Part shown: in pieces, positions 53,621 to 63,000 of the stretch
Numbering within the stretch: position 1 is the first letter of the stretch
How the letters are laid out: the number at the start of each line of letters is the position of its first letter
Assembly (NCBI RefSeq): GCF_001424165.1
Contig: NZ_LMOJ01000025.1
Span: 141,012 to 205,011, forward strand
Direction of reading: 5' to 3'
Origin: Massilia sp. Leaf139
GTDB lineage: Bacteria > Pseudomonadota > Gammaproteobacteria > Burkholderiales > Burkholderiaceae_D
Length of the DNA stretch: 64,000 nucleotides
The notes under the pieces: model-generated
What the model was told of the DNA's origin: nothing
The model's database searches: none
The model's input: the letters and a program-made list of their open reading frames with translations, nothing else
Translations under genes and position numbers: made by a program

Positions 53621-54409
53621 TTATTTGGTAAGGAACATCACGTCGCGCGCCAACGGCACCAGGTGCTGGCCGCCGTCGACCACCAGCGTGGTGCCGGTGA
53701 GGGCGCGCGCCGAAGCCGCATACACGACGGCGCCGGCGATGTCCTCGGGGGTCGAGGAACGGTTCAGGGGCGTTACCGTGTGCGCCTTGTTAAAACCTGC
53801 CTCGTCCTGGTCGCCCGACACCAGCGTGATGCCGGGCGCGACGCCGACGATGCGCACCGTTGGCGCCAGCGCCTGGGCCAGCATCTTGGTGGCGGTGTCG
53901 AGGGCCGCTTTCGACAGCGTGTACGACAAAAAATCCGGGTTCAGATTGTACAGTTTCTGGTCGAGCAGGTTGATCACCACGGCTTGCTCGTTGTGCGGCG
54001 TCGCCGCGTGCAAGGCCTGCGCCAGCAGCAGCGGTGCAGTCAGATTCGTGCTCATGTGCGCCGCCAGCAGGCCCGGCGAAAACGTGGTGGCGCTGTCGTA
54101 TTCGAACAACGAAGCGTTATTCACAATACAAGAGACGCGGCCGAGTGCCTCCGCGGCGCGACCGGGCAGGGCGCGCACCGCCGCCTCGTCGCCGAGGTCG
54201 CCGGGCAGCAGGGCGGCACGCCGGCCGAGCGCGCGGATCGCGTCGGCGGTCTCGTTCGCCTCGCGTTCGGAATGGCGGTAGTGGACGCCGATGTCCCAGC
54301 CGGCAGCGGCCAGGCCGAGGGCGATGGCGCGTCCGAGGCGGCGCCCGGCGCCGGTCACGAGCGCGACCCGGGCTGGATCATCGCCGGTGGGAGGCATGAT
54401 GTGCGTCAT
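53621..54409 (-). CDS. Short-chain dehydrogenase, FolM/pteridine reductase-like
   Basis: A 262-residue SDR oxidoreductase. The cofactor motif is TGAGRRLGRAI, with the TGxxxRxG form seen in pteridine reductases and FolM, an NADPH-type turn. NNASLFEYD and an active-site YTLSKAA (Tyr and Lys) are present, and the C-terminus has ASARALTGTTLVVDGGQHL. Next to folB, the likeliest role is reduction of dihydromonapterin or dihydrofolate; a general SDR role is the alternative. A second ATG at 54397 is possible. Confidence 0.82.
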   Translation of the reverse strand: MTHIMPPTGDDPARVALVTGAGRRLGRAIALGLAAAGWDIGVHYRHSEREANETADAIRALGRRAALLPGDLGDEAAVRALPGRAAEALGRVSCIVNNASLFEYDSATTFSPGLLAAHMSTNLTAPLLLAQALHAATPHNEQAVVINLLDQKLYNLNPDFLSYTLSKAALDTATKMLAQALAPTVRIVGVAPGITLVSGDQDEAGFNKAHTVTPLNRSSTPEDIAGAVVYAASARALTGTTLVVDGGQHLVPLARDVMFLTK

Positions 54410-54464
54410 AGTGTCTGCATTGGCTGAAATTGTTGATCCCTGCCGATCTGGCTACAATGCCGGG

Positions 54465-55613
54465 ATGTCCTTACCCCTTCCCGACAGCGACGCGCTGGCC
54501 GCGTCCCACGCCTTGCAACAGGAAATTGCCACCGCCATCGAAACTGCGGGCGGCGCCATTCCCTTCTCGCGCTTCATGGAGCTGGCGCTGTATGCGCCCC
54601 GGCTCGGCTACTACAGCGGCGGCGCGTCCAAGCTGGGCGCCAGCGGCGATTTCACGACCGCGCCCGAACTGACTCCCCTGTTCGGCCAGGCGCTGGCACG
54701 CGCGGCAGCCGCTATTATCGCCCAAAGCGCGCCCAACATCATCGAATTCGGCGCCGGCACCGGCAAGCTGGCGCGCGACGTCCTCACCGCCCTGAGCGAA
54801 GAGGGTGTGCACGTCGACAGCTACACCATCATCGAACTGTCGGGCGAATTGCGCGCGCGCCAGCAGGAAGCATTGAAAGATTTTCCGCAGGTCGCGTGGC
54901 GCGACGGTTTTCCGGAGAACTTCAGCGGCGTGGTGCTGGCGAACGAGGTGCTCGACGCCATGCCGGTCGAGCTGGTGCTGAAAACGGCCGACGGCTGGCG
55001 CCGCCAGATGGTGACGGTCGAGGATGGCCGTTTTACGTATGTGCAGGCGCGGCTGAACGCCGACCTGGCGGCCCAGCTGGCGCGCCAGATTCCGGAGGCC
55101 GACGCGCTGCCGCAGGGTTATCTGACCGAACTTCACCCGGTCGCCTGCGGCTTCATGGGCTCGCTGGCATCCATGTTCCAGGGCGGCAAGGGCGCGGCGA
55201 TCCTGATCGATTACGGCTTCCCGGCGCACGAATACTATGTCGACCAGCGCAGCGGCGGCACCTTGATGTGCCATTACCGCCATCACTCGCATCCGGAACC
55301 CTTCTTTCTGCCAGGCCTGCAGGACATCACCGCCCACGTCGATTTCACGGCCATGGCGCTGGCGGCCCAGGATGCCGGACTGCCGGTGCTGGCGTACACG
55401 AACCAGGCCGGCTTCCTGCTCGCTTGCGGCATCGGTGACCTGCTATTACGTACGGATCCCAACGATGCCGTCCGTTATTTGCCACAGTCGAAAGCCGTAC
55501 ATAAACTCGTAGCGCCAAGCGAAATGGGAGAATTGTTCAAGGTGCTCGTTGTCGGCCACGAGGTAGAGCTGCCGGATGCAATCGTGCGAGCCGATCGCAG
55601 CAGTCGTCTGTAG
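54465..55613 (+). CDS. SAM-dependent methyltransferase, NDUFAF7/MidA family (COG1565)
   Basis: A 382-residue cytosolic protein of the family whose mitochondrial member methylates an arginine of complex I. GGAIPFSRFMELALYAPRLGYYSGG and GASGDFTTAPELTPLFGQALA are signature sequences. The SAM site is IIEFGAGTGKLARDVL, followed by LANEVLDAMPVE and IDYGFPAHEYY. A -10-like TACAAT lies only six bases upstream of the ATG, with TTGTTG 17 bases before it, so the transcript may be leaderless. It is divergent from the FolM-like gene with 55 bases between. Confidence 0.92.
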   Translation: MSLPLPDSDALAASHALQQEIATAIETAGGAIPFSRFMELALYAPRLGYYSGGASKLGASGDFTTAPELTPLFGQALARAAAAIIAQSAPNIIEFGAGTGKLARDVLTALSEEGVHVDSYTIIELSGELRARQQEALKDFPQVAWRDGFPENFSGVVLANEVLDAMPVELVLKTADGWRRQMVTVEDGRFTYVQARLNADLAAQLARQIPEADALPQGYLTELHPVACGFMGSLASMFQGGKGAAILIDYGFPAHEYYVDQRSGGTLMCHYRHHSHPEPFFLPGLQDITAHVDFTAMALAAQDAGLPVLAYTNQAGFLLACGIGDLLLRTDPNDAVRYLPQSKAVHKLVAPSEMGELFKVLVVGHEVELPDAIVRADRSSRL

Positions 55614-55727
55614 ACTAATTGACAACTTGCGCCGGGGATACAAACCCGGCTATGCTGTACCGGTTGGGTTGCTCGAACGCCTCCGGAGAGCGGCAACCCG
55701 ACCTGAACCTGCACGCGGCACACATTC

Positions 55728-56651
55728 ATGGCCAAGATTCACACCCATTACGATAACCTGAAGGTGGCGCGCGGCGCGCCGCAGGAAGTCGTGCGTGCGG
55801 CCTACAAGGCGCTCAGCCAGAAATACCATCCCGACAAGAACCAGGGCGACGAAAAGGCCGCCCGCATCATGGCGATCGTCAACACCGCCTACAACATCCT
55901 GTCCGACCCGGTCCGCCGCAAGGAGCATGACGAGTGGATCGCGGCCGAGGAATGGGAAGTCGAGTGGCTCGAGAGCAGCGGCGAAGAGGGTACACCGCCC
56001 CGTCCGCGCGGCGAAAACTGGGAAACCCCGGCGCCGACGCGTAACCGCCGCCGCATGCTGCGCGAACCGCGCTGGTGGCTCGGCATGCTCGGTGGTGCGG
56101 CCATCGGCGCCGTGTGCGCGCTGGTGCTGGTGCAGCAGCCGTGCCTGCTGCCTGCGGCCCTGGCCTTCACCGCCAAGCCGGAAACCATCGCCCCCGTGAC
56201 CTCGGTGCCGGCGCCCGATCCGGACGCCTGGGCCATCCCGACCGGGGCCAAGACCCCGCCGGCCGTCGTCAAGGCGCTCGCCGTCACCCAGCTGATGGTG
56301 CCGGCGCGCCAGCCCGAATGCGACACGGATCTTGCCACGCCGGCCGCGCCAAACGGCGAAGCCTGGCCGGATCAGTCCGGCTACATCCCCGGCTACCCAC
56401 TCGGCAACAGCGGGCGCGAGATGACGGTGGTGGTCGACAACAGCGCCAACGCCAATCCGGTGTTTGTGAAAATCTTCGACCTCGAGCGCCGCTCGAACGT
56501 GCGCCACGCCTATGTGCTCAGCAACGGCATGCTGACCATCGACGGCCTGGCGGCCGGCAAGTACGAGGTGCGCTACCAGAACATCGTCAGCAGCAGCGCG
56601 CGCGCCGAGTGCAGCAACCGTGCCGCGCGCCGGGCCGACGCCGGTTTCTGA
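55728..56651 (+). CDS. Membrane-anchored J-domain (DnaJ-like) protein
   Basis: A 307-residue protein. An N-terminal J domain (residues 5-70) has the HPD motif at 34-36 (KYHPDKNQGDEKAAR), so it should stimulate an Hsp70 ATPase in the cytoplasm. A Trp- and charge-rich linker leads to a hydrophobic segment at about residues 115-148, then a periplasmic C-terminal part with GREMTVVVDNSANANPVFVKIFDLERR, which looks like a small beta domain. No zinc-finger or DnaJ C-terminal substrate domains are present. The function of the outer domain is unknown. Confidence 0.88.
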   Translation: MAKIHTHYDNLKVARGAPQEVVRAAYKALSQKYHPDKNQGDEKAARIMAIVNTAYNILSDPVRRKEHDEWIAAEEWEVEWLESSGEEGTPPRPRGENWETPAPTRNRRRMLREPRWWLGMLGGAAIGAVCALVLVQQPCLLPAALAFTAKPETIAPVTSVPAPDPDAWAIPTGAKTPPAVVKALAVTQLMVPARQPECDTDLATPAAPNGEAWPDQSGYIPGYPLGNSGREMTVVVDNSANANPVFVKIFDLERRSNVRHAYVLSNGMLTIDGLAAGKYEVRYQNIVSSSARAECSNRAARRADAGF

Positions 56652-56730
56652 ACCGAACGGCGCCGTCCAAATCTCACCAACTGTTGCTTTTTCCCATCTG
56701 CAACCGGCTTTTCCGCAAGTCACCATCCAA

Positions 56731-56770
56731 TTCAGGTATTTTGTTCCCTCGACGTAATATACTCGTCGAG
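56731..56770 (+). promoter_or_regulatory. Candidate promoter with an operator dyad over its -10 box
   Basis: TAATAT (56755-56760) is a good -10, with TTCAGG 18 bases before it as a weak -35. The dyad CTCGACG-N9-CGTCGAG (56748-56770) spans the -10, a placement typical of a repressor site. It lies about 60 bases before the pseudo-receiver/TPR gene. Confidence 0.45.
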
Positions 56771-56818
56771 CAGCGGCCAGCGTAGCCGCGACCAGCGCCG
56801 GCCTGAACGGAAATAGCC

Positions 56819-58441
56819 ATGAACGAATTAGACGGCCTCACCGCCCTGCTCATCGAGCCCCATTCGGGCATGCGGGCCAATATCCACAGCATGCTCAACA
56901 TGTGCGGCCTGACCCGCATCGAGCACGCCAGCAGCGCCAACCAGGCGGTGAAACAGCTGACCCTGCGCAGCTTCGACCTGGTGCTGTGCGAATACGACCT
57001 CGAAGGCGGCCAGGAGGGCCAGCAACTGCTGGAAGACCTGCGCCACCATAAGCTCATTTCGCTGGCGACGATGTTCTTCATGGTCACCGCCGAGGGCGAC
57101 TACGGCAAGGTCGTCAGCGCCGCCGAACTCGCGCCCACCGACTACATCCTGAAACCGTTCACGGCCGACCGCTTGCTCGAACGTATTGCGCGCGCTTTGG
57201 AGAAGCGGAACGTCTTCCTGCCCGTCTACCGCCTGATGGAGGCGGGCGCCCAGCACGAGGCGATCGAGGCCTGCATCGCCGGCGAAGCGGCCCATCCGCG
57301 CTACACGGTCGACTTCCTGCGCCTGCGCGCCGAACTGCACCTGTTCCTGGGCGAGGCCGATCAGGCCGAACCGATCTACCGCCAGCTGGCCGAGAGCAAG
57401 GCGATCGCCTGGGCCCGCCTCGGGCTGGCCAAGACCCTGTACCTGCGCGAGCAGTACGAGGAGGCCGGCGCGCTGCTGACCGAGCTGGTGCAGACCAACA
57501 CGAATTTCGTCGACGCCTATGACTGGCTGGCGCGCACCCATACGGCGATGGGCGAACTCGCCCAATCGCAGCAGGTGCTGGGACGCGCCGTCGCCGTCTC
57601 GCCGCATGCGGTGCGCCGTTTGCGCACGCTGGGCGAAGTCGCCTTCGAAGCGGGCGACGACGAGACCGCCGAAAAAGTGCTGAAACAGGTGGTGGCGAAA
57701 GCAAAATATTCGGAATTCCGCGACCCCGAAGACCACGTGAAACTGGTGCGCACCCTGGTGCGCAAGGGCGATCCGGTGGCGGCCGCCTCGGTGATTCGCG
57801 ACCTCGACCGCTCGATGGGCGGCAAGACCCACGCCGACGCCTGCAGCGCGATCTCCTCGGCACTGCTGCACGAATACACGGGCAACCAGGAGCGCCTGCT
57901 GCAATCGCTCGACGCCGCGGTGGCGGCCAGCCGCGATTTACCCGGCATGTCGGCCGATCTGAAGCTCGAACTGGCGCGCAGCTGCCTGGCGCACGACAAG
58001 GCCGATGGCGCCACTAGCCTGGTGCGCGACGTCATGCGCAATGCCGCCGACGCCGGCGCGATGGATCGCGCGATGAGCGTCATGGCCCAGGCCGGGCACG
58101 CCGAACTCGGCACCGCGCTGGCCCAGGAAACGCGCCAGCACGTGGTCGACCTGGTCTCCGGCGGCGCCGAACGTGCGCGCAGCGGCGACTATGCCGGCGC
58201 CGTCACCCTGATGCAGGAAGCGGCCCAGCGCATGCCGGGCAATCCGCAGGTGGCCTTCAATGCCGCGCTGGCACTGCTGCGCTGCCTGGAGCACACCGGC
58301 TGGGACGACAAGCTGGGCATGCAGGCGCTGGCCCAGCTGGCGGCCGTGCGCCGCCTCGATCCGCGCAATCCGAAGCTGGCCGCGCTCACGGCGCTGCACC
58401 AGAGCGTTCTCAAGAAATACAAGAAGACCCATAAATCATAG
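56819..58441 (+). CDS. Non-canonical receiver domain fused to TPR repeats
   Basis: A 540-residue soluble protein. The N-terminal CheY-like domain (residues 8-130) keeps the late Thr (FMVTAEGDY) and Lys (ILKPF), but the phosphoacceptor position reads Glu58 (LVLCEYDLEGG) and the acidic pair reads Glu13-Pro14 (LLIEPHSGMR). Phosphorylation at the usual Asp therefore looks impossible, and the Glu may mimic it. TPR-type helices follow (AEPIYRQLAESKAIAWARLGLAKTL, DAYDWLARTHTAMGELAQSQ, VRRLRTLGEVAFEAGDDETAE). It is followed after 31 bases by an HDOD gene, so the two probably act together. Confidence 0.9.
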   Translation: MNELDGLTALLIEPHSGMRANIHSMLNMCGLTRIEHASSANQAVKQLTLRSFDLVLCEYDLEGGQEGQQLLEDLRHHKLISLATMFFMVTAEGDYGKVVSAAELAPTDYILKPFTADRLLERIARALEKRNVFLPVYRLMEAGAQHEAIEACIAGEAAHPRYTVDFLRLRAELHLFLGEADQAEPIYRQLAESKAIAWARLGLAKTLYLREQYEEAGALLTELVQTNTNFVDAYDWLARTHTAMGELAQSQQVLGRAVAVSPHAVRRLRTLGEVAFEAGDDETAEKVLKQVVAKAKYSEFRDPEDHVKLVRTLVRKGDPVAAASVIRDLDRSMGGKTHADACSAISSALLHEYTGNQERLLQSLDAAVAASRDLPGMSADLKLELARSCLAHDKADGATSLVRDVMRNAADAGAMDRAMSVMAQAGHAELGTALAQETRQHVVDLVSGGAERARSGDYAGAVTLMQEAAQRMPGNPQVAFNAALALLRCLEHTGWDDKLGMQALAQLAAVRRLDPRNPKLAALTALHQSVLKKYKKTHKS

Positions 58442-58472
58442 AGCGCACGCGCCAGGAAAGCGGTAACTCCAG

Positions 58473-60056
58473 ATGTCAGCAACAACGATCGCGCCGCTTG
58501 ATGAAGGCGCCACCCGCCGCGTGCGCGCGGCACTCATGCAAAAAGTGAACGGCGACGAAGAGATGTTCGCCCTGGGCGGTTCGATCGCGCGGGTGATCGA
58601 ACTGGCCGATTCCGACGAGCCGGGCCCGCACGATCTCGCCTATTTCGTCCTCTCCGACGTCGCACTGACCCAGCGCATCCTGCGCCTGTCGAACACGATC
58701 CGCTACCGCACGGTGTCGGGCACCGCCGTGACCACCGTCTCGCGCGCGATCGCGCTGCTCGGTTTCGACAACGTCAAAACCACGGCGCTGGCGATGCTGC
58801 TGGTGGATACCCTCGACAACGGCGCCCATGCCGGCAGCGTGCGCGTCGAACTGGAAGCGGCCCTGTGCGCCAGCCTGGTGGGGCGCGAAATGGCGAGATT
58901 GTCCTTCTACCAGGGTGCGGAAGAGGCGGCCATCGGCGCCCTGTTCAAGAACCTGGGCCCTTTGCTGGTGGCTTCGCACGAACACGAGCGCTACCGCGAA
59001 ATCAACCAGCTCATTAATCAGGCGAATGCGCAGGCGAATGCGCAGGCGAATGCGGGCGCCCGCTACACGCCGGCGCAGGCCTCGCAGATGATCCTCGGCT
59101 GCAGCTACGACACCTTGTCCGCCGCCGTGCTGGCCGAATGGAAGATCCCGGACGTGATCGTGCGCGCCCAGGCCACGCTGGCGCCGGGGCCATTGAAAGT
59201 GGCCGGCAGCCGCGCCGAATGGATGCGGCAAGTCGCCGCCTTCAGCCTGGACGTGGCGCGTCTCCTGGGCAAGAGCAGCGACCCGGCCGCCACCCCGGAA
59301 GCGCGCGCGCTGCTGGCGCGTTACGGCGCCGCCTTCGAGATCGACGCCGCCGGCCTGAAGCGCCTGTTCACGAACGTGAACGAGGGCATGCAGGGCCTGA
59401 TGGAAAGCATGAACCTGCAGCCGCTGCCGAAGGAAGCGCCCGACACCGGCGCCGGCCTGCCCGACGTGCTGATGCTGGCCACGCTCGACGCCGGCGAGGA
59501 GGACGAAGGCGCCTGGCCCAGCGGCAAACCGAAGAACGCGCGCGAGCTGCTGCTGGCCGGCGTGCAGGACGTGACCCAACTGCGCGCCGCCGGCCGCGCG
59601 CGGGTGAACGACGTGATCCTGGCCGTGCTCGAAACGCTGTACAAGGCGCTCGGCTTTCGCTTCGCCACCGTTTGTTTAAAGGATGCGCGCGCGGGCCAGT
59701 ACCGCGCCCGCGTCTCCTTCGGCACCGACCAGGCGCGGGTGCAGGCCGGCTTCGCCTTTCCCGCGGCGGCAGGCGGCACGCGCGACCTGTTCGTGCTGGC
59801 GATGGAGAACGACGCCGACCTGATGATCTCGGATGCCGCCAGCGTCAAGATCCGCGAACTGCTGCCGTCCTGGCACCGCACGCTGCTGCCGGATGCGAAG
59901 AGTTTTATCGTGCTGCCGCTCGTGGTGGGCAAGGCGCAGCTGGGCTTTTTCTATGCCGACCGCGCGGTAGTCGCGCCGGAAGGCGTGCCTCCCGACGAGA
60001 CAGCCATGATCCGCGCCCTCAAGCGTCAGGTACTGGCTGCACTTGCCGCCGGATGA
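58473..60056 (+). CDS. HDOD domain protein with C-terminal GAF-like domain
   Basis: A 527-residue signalling protein. The HDOD domain spans about residues 15-250 (LGGSIARVIELAD, LTQRILRLSNTI, VSRAIALLGFDNVK). The C-terminal 150 residues look GAF-like (DVILAVLETLYKALGFRFATVCLKDA, FIVLPLVVGKAQLGFFYADR). Between them is a linker. A perfect 12-base tandem repeat encodes QANA three times in a loop at about residues 183-194. HDOD proteins lack the HD metal site and work by protein contact. The gene follows the pseudo-receiver protein and its 3' end overlaps the convergent EAL gene by 38 bases. Confidence 0.9.
   Translation: MSATTIAPLDEGATRRVRAALMQKVNGDEEMFALGGSIARVIELADSDEPGPHDLAYFVLSDVALTQRILRLSNTIRYRTVSGTAVTTVSRAIALLGFDNVKTTALAMLLVDTLDNGAHAGSVRVELEAALCASLVGREMARLSFYQGAEEAAIGALFKNLGPLLVASHEHERYREINQLINQANAQANAQANAGARYTPAQASQMILGCSYDTLSAAVLAEWKIPDVIVRAQATLAPGPLKVAGSRAEWMRQVAAFSLDVARLLGKSSDPAATPEARALLARYGAAFEIDAAGLKRLFTNVNEGMQGLMESMNLQPLPKEAPDTGAGLPDVLMLATLDAGEEDEGAWPSGKPKNARELLLAGVQDVTQLRAAGRARVNDVILAVLETLYKALGFRFATVCLKDARAGQYRARVSFGTDQARVQAGFAFPAAAGGTRDLFVLAMENDADLMISDAASVKIRELLPSWHRTLLPDAKSFIVLPLVVGKAQLGFFYADRAVVAPEGVPPDETAMIRALKRQVLAALAAG
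59019..59054 (+). repeat. Three 12-bp tandem repeats inside the HDOD gene
   Basis: The unit CAGGCGAATGCG occurs three times in a row and encodes Gln-Ala-Asn-Ala. The unit length keeps the reading frame, so copy number could vary between strains without inactivating the gene. Confidence 0.85.
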
Positions 60057-63000
60057 ATTCGCGGAATTCGCTCGCCGGCATCGGGCGCGCGAACAGGTAG
60101 CCCTGGGCTTCGTCGCCTTGCTTGTCGCGTAGAAAACCCCATTGGGCCTCGGTCTCGACGCCTTCGGCCACCACGGTCAGCCCGAGCGAATGGGCCAGGC
60201 CGATGGTGGCGGCGACGATCACGGCGTCGTTCGGATTGTGCTCGATGTCCTTCACAAAACCGCGGTCGATCTTGATGCGGTCGATCGCGAATAGTTTTAA
60301 ATACGACAGCGACGAATAGCCGGTGCCGAAGTCGTCGATCGCCAGCTTGAAGCCGCGCGTGCGCAATTGGCGCAGCAGCTGGCGCGTCGCTTCCGGGTCG
60401 CGCATCGCCGCCGTTTCCGTGATCTCGAGTTCCATCAGCGACGGATCGATGCCGTGGTGCGCCACCAGTTCGTCCAGGCGCGAGAGCAGGGAGGAACCCG
60501 AGAACTGGCGTGCCGACAGGTTCACGGCCAGGCGCAGGTCTTCCAGGCCCTCGCGCTGCCATTGGGCGAGCAGGGCCATGGTCTGGCCCAGCACCCAGTC
60601 GCCGAGCGGCACGATCATGCCGCTTTCCTCGGCCACGGGAATAAAACGGCTCGGCTCGACGCTCCCCAGTTCCTGGTCGTTCCAGCGCAGCAGCACCTCG
60701 GCGCCGATCACGCGTCCGGTCTCGAGTTCGACCTGCGCCTGCAGGTACAGCTCGAACCCCTCGGCGTGCAGTGCGCCCCACATGCGGTTTTCCAGCAGCA
60801 GGTGTTCGTGGGTGGCGGCATTCATCTCGGGCGAGAAGAACTGGAAATTGCCGCGTCCCTCGCGCTTGGCCGCGTACATCGCCATGTCGGCGTGGCGGAT
60901 CAGGGTCGAGGCATCCTCGCCGTCGTCCGGGAACAGCGCCACGCCCACGCTGCAGCCGCTGTGGGCGGTGGAACCGTTCAGCTGGTAGGGCTGCGACAGC
61001 GATTCGACCACGCGCACGGCTACGGTGGTGACGCTGTCGGGGGTCAGCGGCCCGGCCAGCACGATGATGAATTCGTCGCCGCCCAGGCGGGCAAGGGTGT
61101 CAACTTCGCGCAATAAATCCTTCATGCGTTCGGCGGCGCCGACGAGCAGCTTGTCGCCGGCCGCGTGGCCGAGCGAATCGTTGATCTTCTTGAAATGGTC
61201 GAGGTCGATGAACAGCACCGCGGCCGGCTCGTTATGGCGGCGCGCCAAGGCCAGCTGCTGTTCCAGGCGCACGTTCAGCGCGAAGCGGTTTTCCAGGCCC
61301 GTGAGAGCGTCGTGATGGGCCAGGCGGTAGATGCGTTCCTGCGAGCGCTGCTGCTCGGTAAGGTCGCGCAGGATGCAGACAAAGAAGGCTTCGCGCCCCA
61401 TCAGCACCGGCGCCACCGAGATCGACAGTGGTACGGTTTCGCCGCGCGCGTTGCGGCCTTCGAGTACGCAGTCCTCGGGCGGGGCGGTGGCCAGGCGCGC
61501 CAGTTCGGCGCCGGCGTCGCCGCCCGGGCCGGGATTGGGCACCAGCGCGCCGAACGACAGGCCGATGAGATGCTGGGGCGGATAGCCGAACAGGCGTGCC
61601 GTGGCCGCGTTGGCCGACACCAGGATGCCGGCCGCGTCGACCGTGATGATGGCGTCGGCCGCGTTGTCGAGGATCGCTTCCAGGCGCGCTTCGCGGTCGC
61701 GCAGGCGCGCCGTGCGGTCGGCCACCTGCTCTTCGATGACGGCGCGCTCGCCGCTGATGAGCAGCATCAGGGCGCCCAGCATCCCGGTCAGCAGCAGGCC
61801 GGCCGACAGCACGCTCCAGCTGGCCGCACCCGTCTCGGCGTCCATATAGGCCGCCGTCGGCCGGAAACTGAGCTGGTAATTGCGTCCGGCGAAGGAGAGG
61901 CCGACGCGGTAATCGTCGCGCTGCGGCTGGCCGAGGCTGCCCGCCACCGGCAGCGCCGCACCGTCCGTGACGTCGACCATGGCGGCATGGAAGCCATCGA
62001 AACCGGAGCGCGCGACCGCCTGCTGCAGCAGGCGCTCGGCATTGAGCACGAACACCAGCACCCCGGCCGGCGGCCCCGCTCCTTCGCCCACCGCGCGCAG
62101 CAAGGCGATGCCCAGCTGCGGCGTCGACAGCAGGGTGAAGGGCTCCGAGGCGACCGGCCTGCGCGTTCCCATCGCCTTGGCCGCCACCGCCGCCCGTCCC
62201 GGCGCGGCCAGGAAATCGACGCCGCGAATCCGGTTGTTCTCCGGCGGCCAGGTGTAGAGCACGGGCAGGTAGCGCTCGCGCTGGCCGGCCGGCGCCAGGC
62301 TGCCCGCCTGATCGTCCAGGATGCCGGCGAACTTCGGATCGACCGTGCGCCGCACCCAGTCTTCGAAGCCGGCGCGCTCGGCTTCCTGCACCGGCACCGC
62401 CCAGTTCACGCCCTGGATCTCGGCGCGGCCGTCGGCGTAGCCGCTGCCGATGCGCAGGAACTTGTCGCGCGCGAGGATGTGTTCGGTGTCGGCCAGCGTG
62501 CGCGCAAAGGTACCGACGAAGCGCACGTGCTCGTTGAATTCGGCCTGCAGCACGTCGGCCGTCTGCTGCGCCTTCAGGCGATAGGGCTGCAGGTGCTGCT
62601 CGTGTTCCCAGCCGAGCGCGAGGCGGTAGATCGACACGACCGACAGGCTGGCCAGCAGCAACGGCAGGGCGACCAAGGGCGCACGCCTGCGCCACAGCCG
62701 GCGCGGCGAGCCGCAGATGATCCAGCACAGCGGTGCGGCCAGCAGCACGCCCAGCGTGTCGCCAGCCCACCAGGCGAACCAGAAGCGCAGCTGGGCCACT
62801 TCCTCGAAGGCGCCCAGCGCGTACAGCGTCGGCACCGAGATGGTCGCGCTGGTCAGGCAGATCACCGGAGTAAGCAGGAAGTACACCATCACGTCGTGGC
62901 CGGAGTCGATCGCCGGCCGCATGCGGCGCCGGAACTGGCTGGCGCCGAGCCAGGCCTGGAGCAGGGCGCCGAGCGCGCCGACCAGCGTGGCGAACACGGC

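Noticed and set aside
60690..60705. EVL in place of EAL as proof of an inactive phosphodiesterase
   Set aside because: All other catalytic and metal-binding residues are present, and EVL variants are common among active enzymes, so inactivity cannot be inferred.
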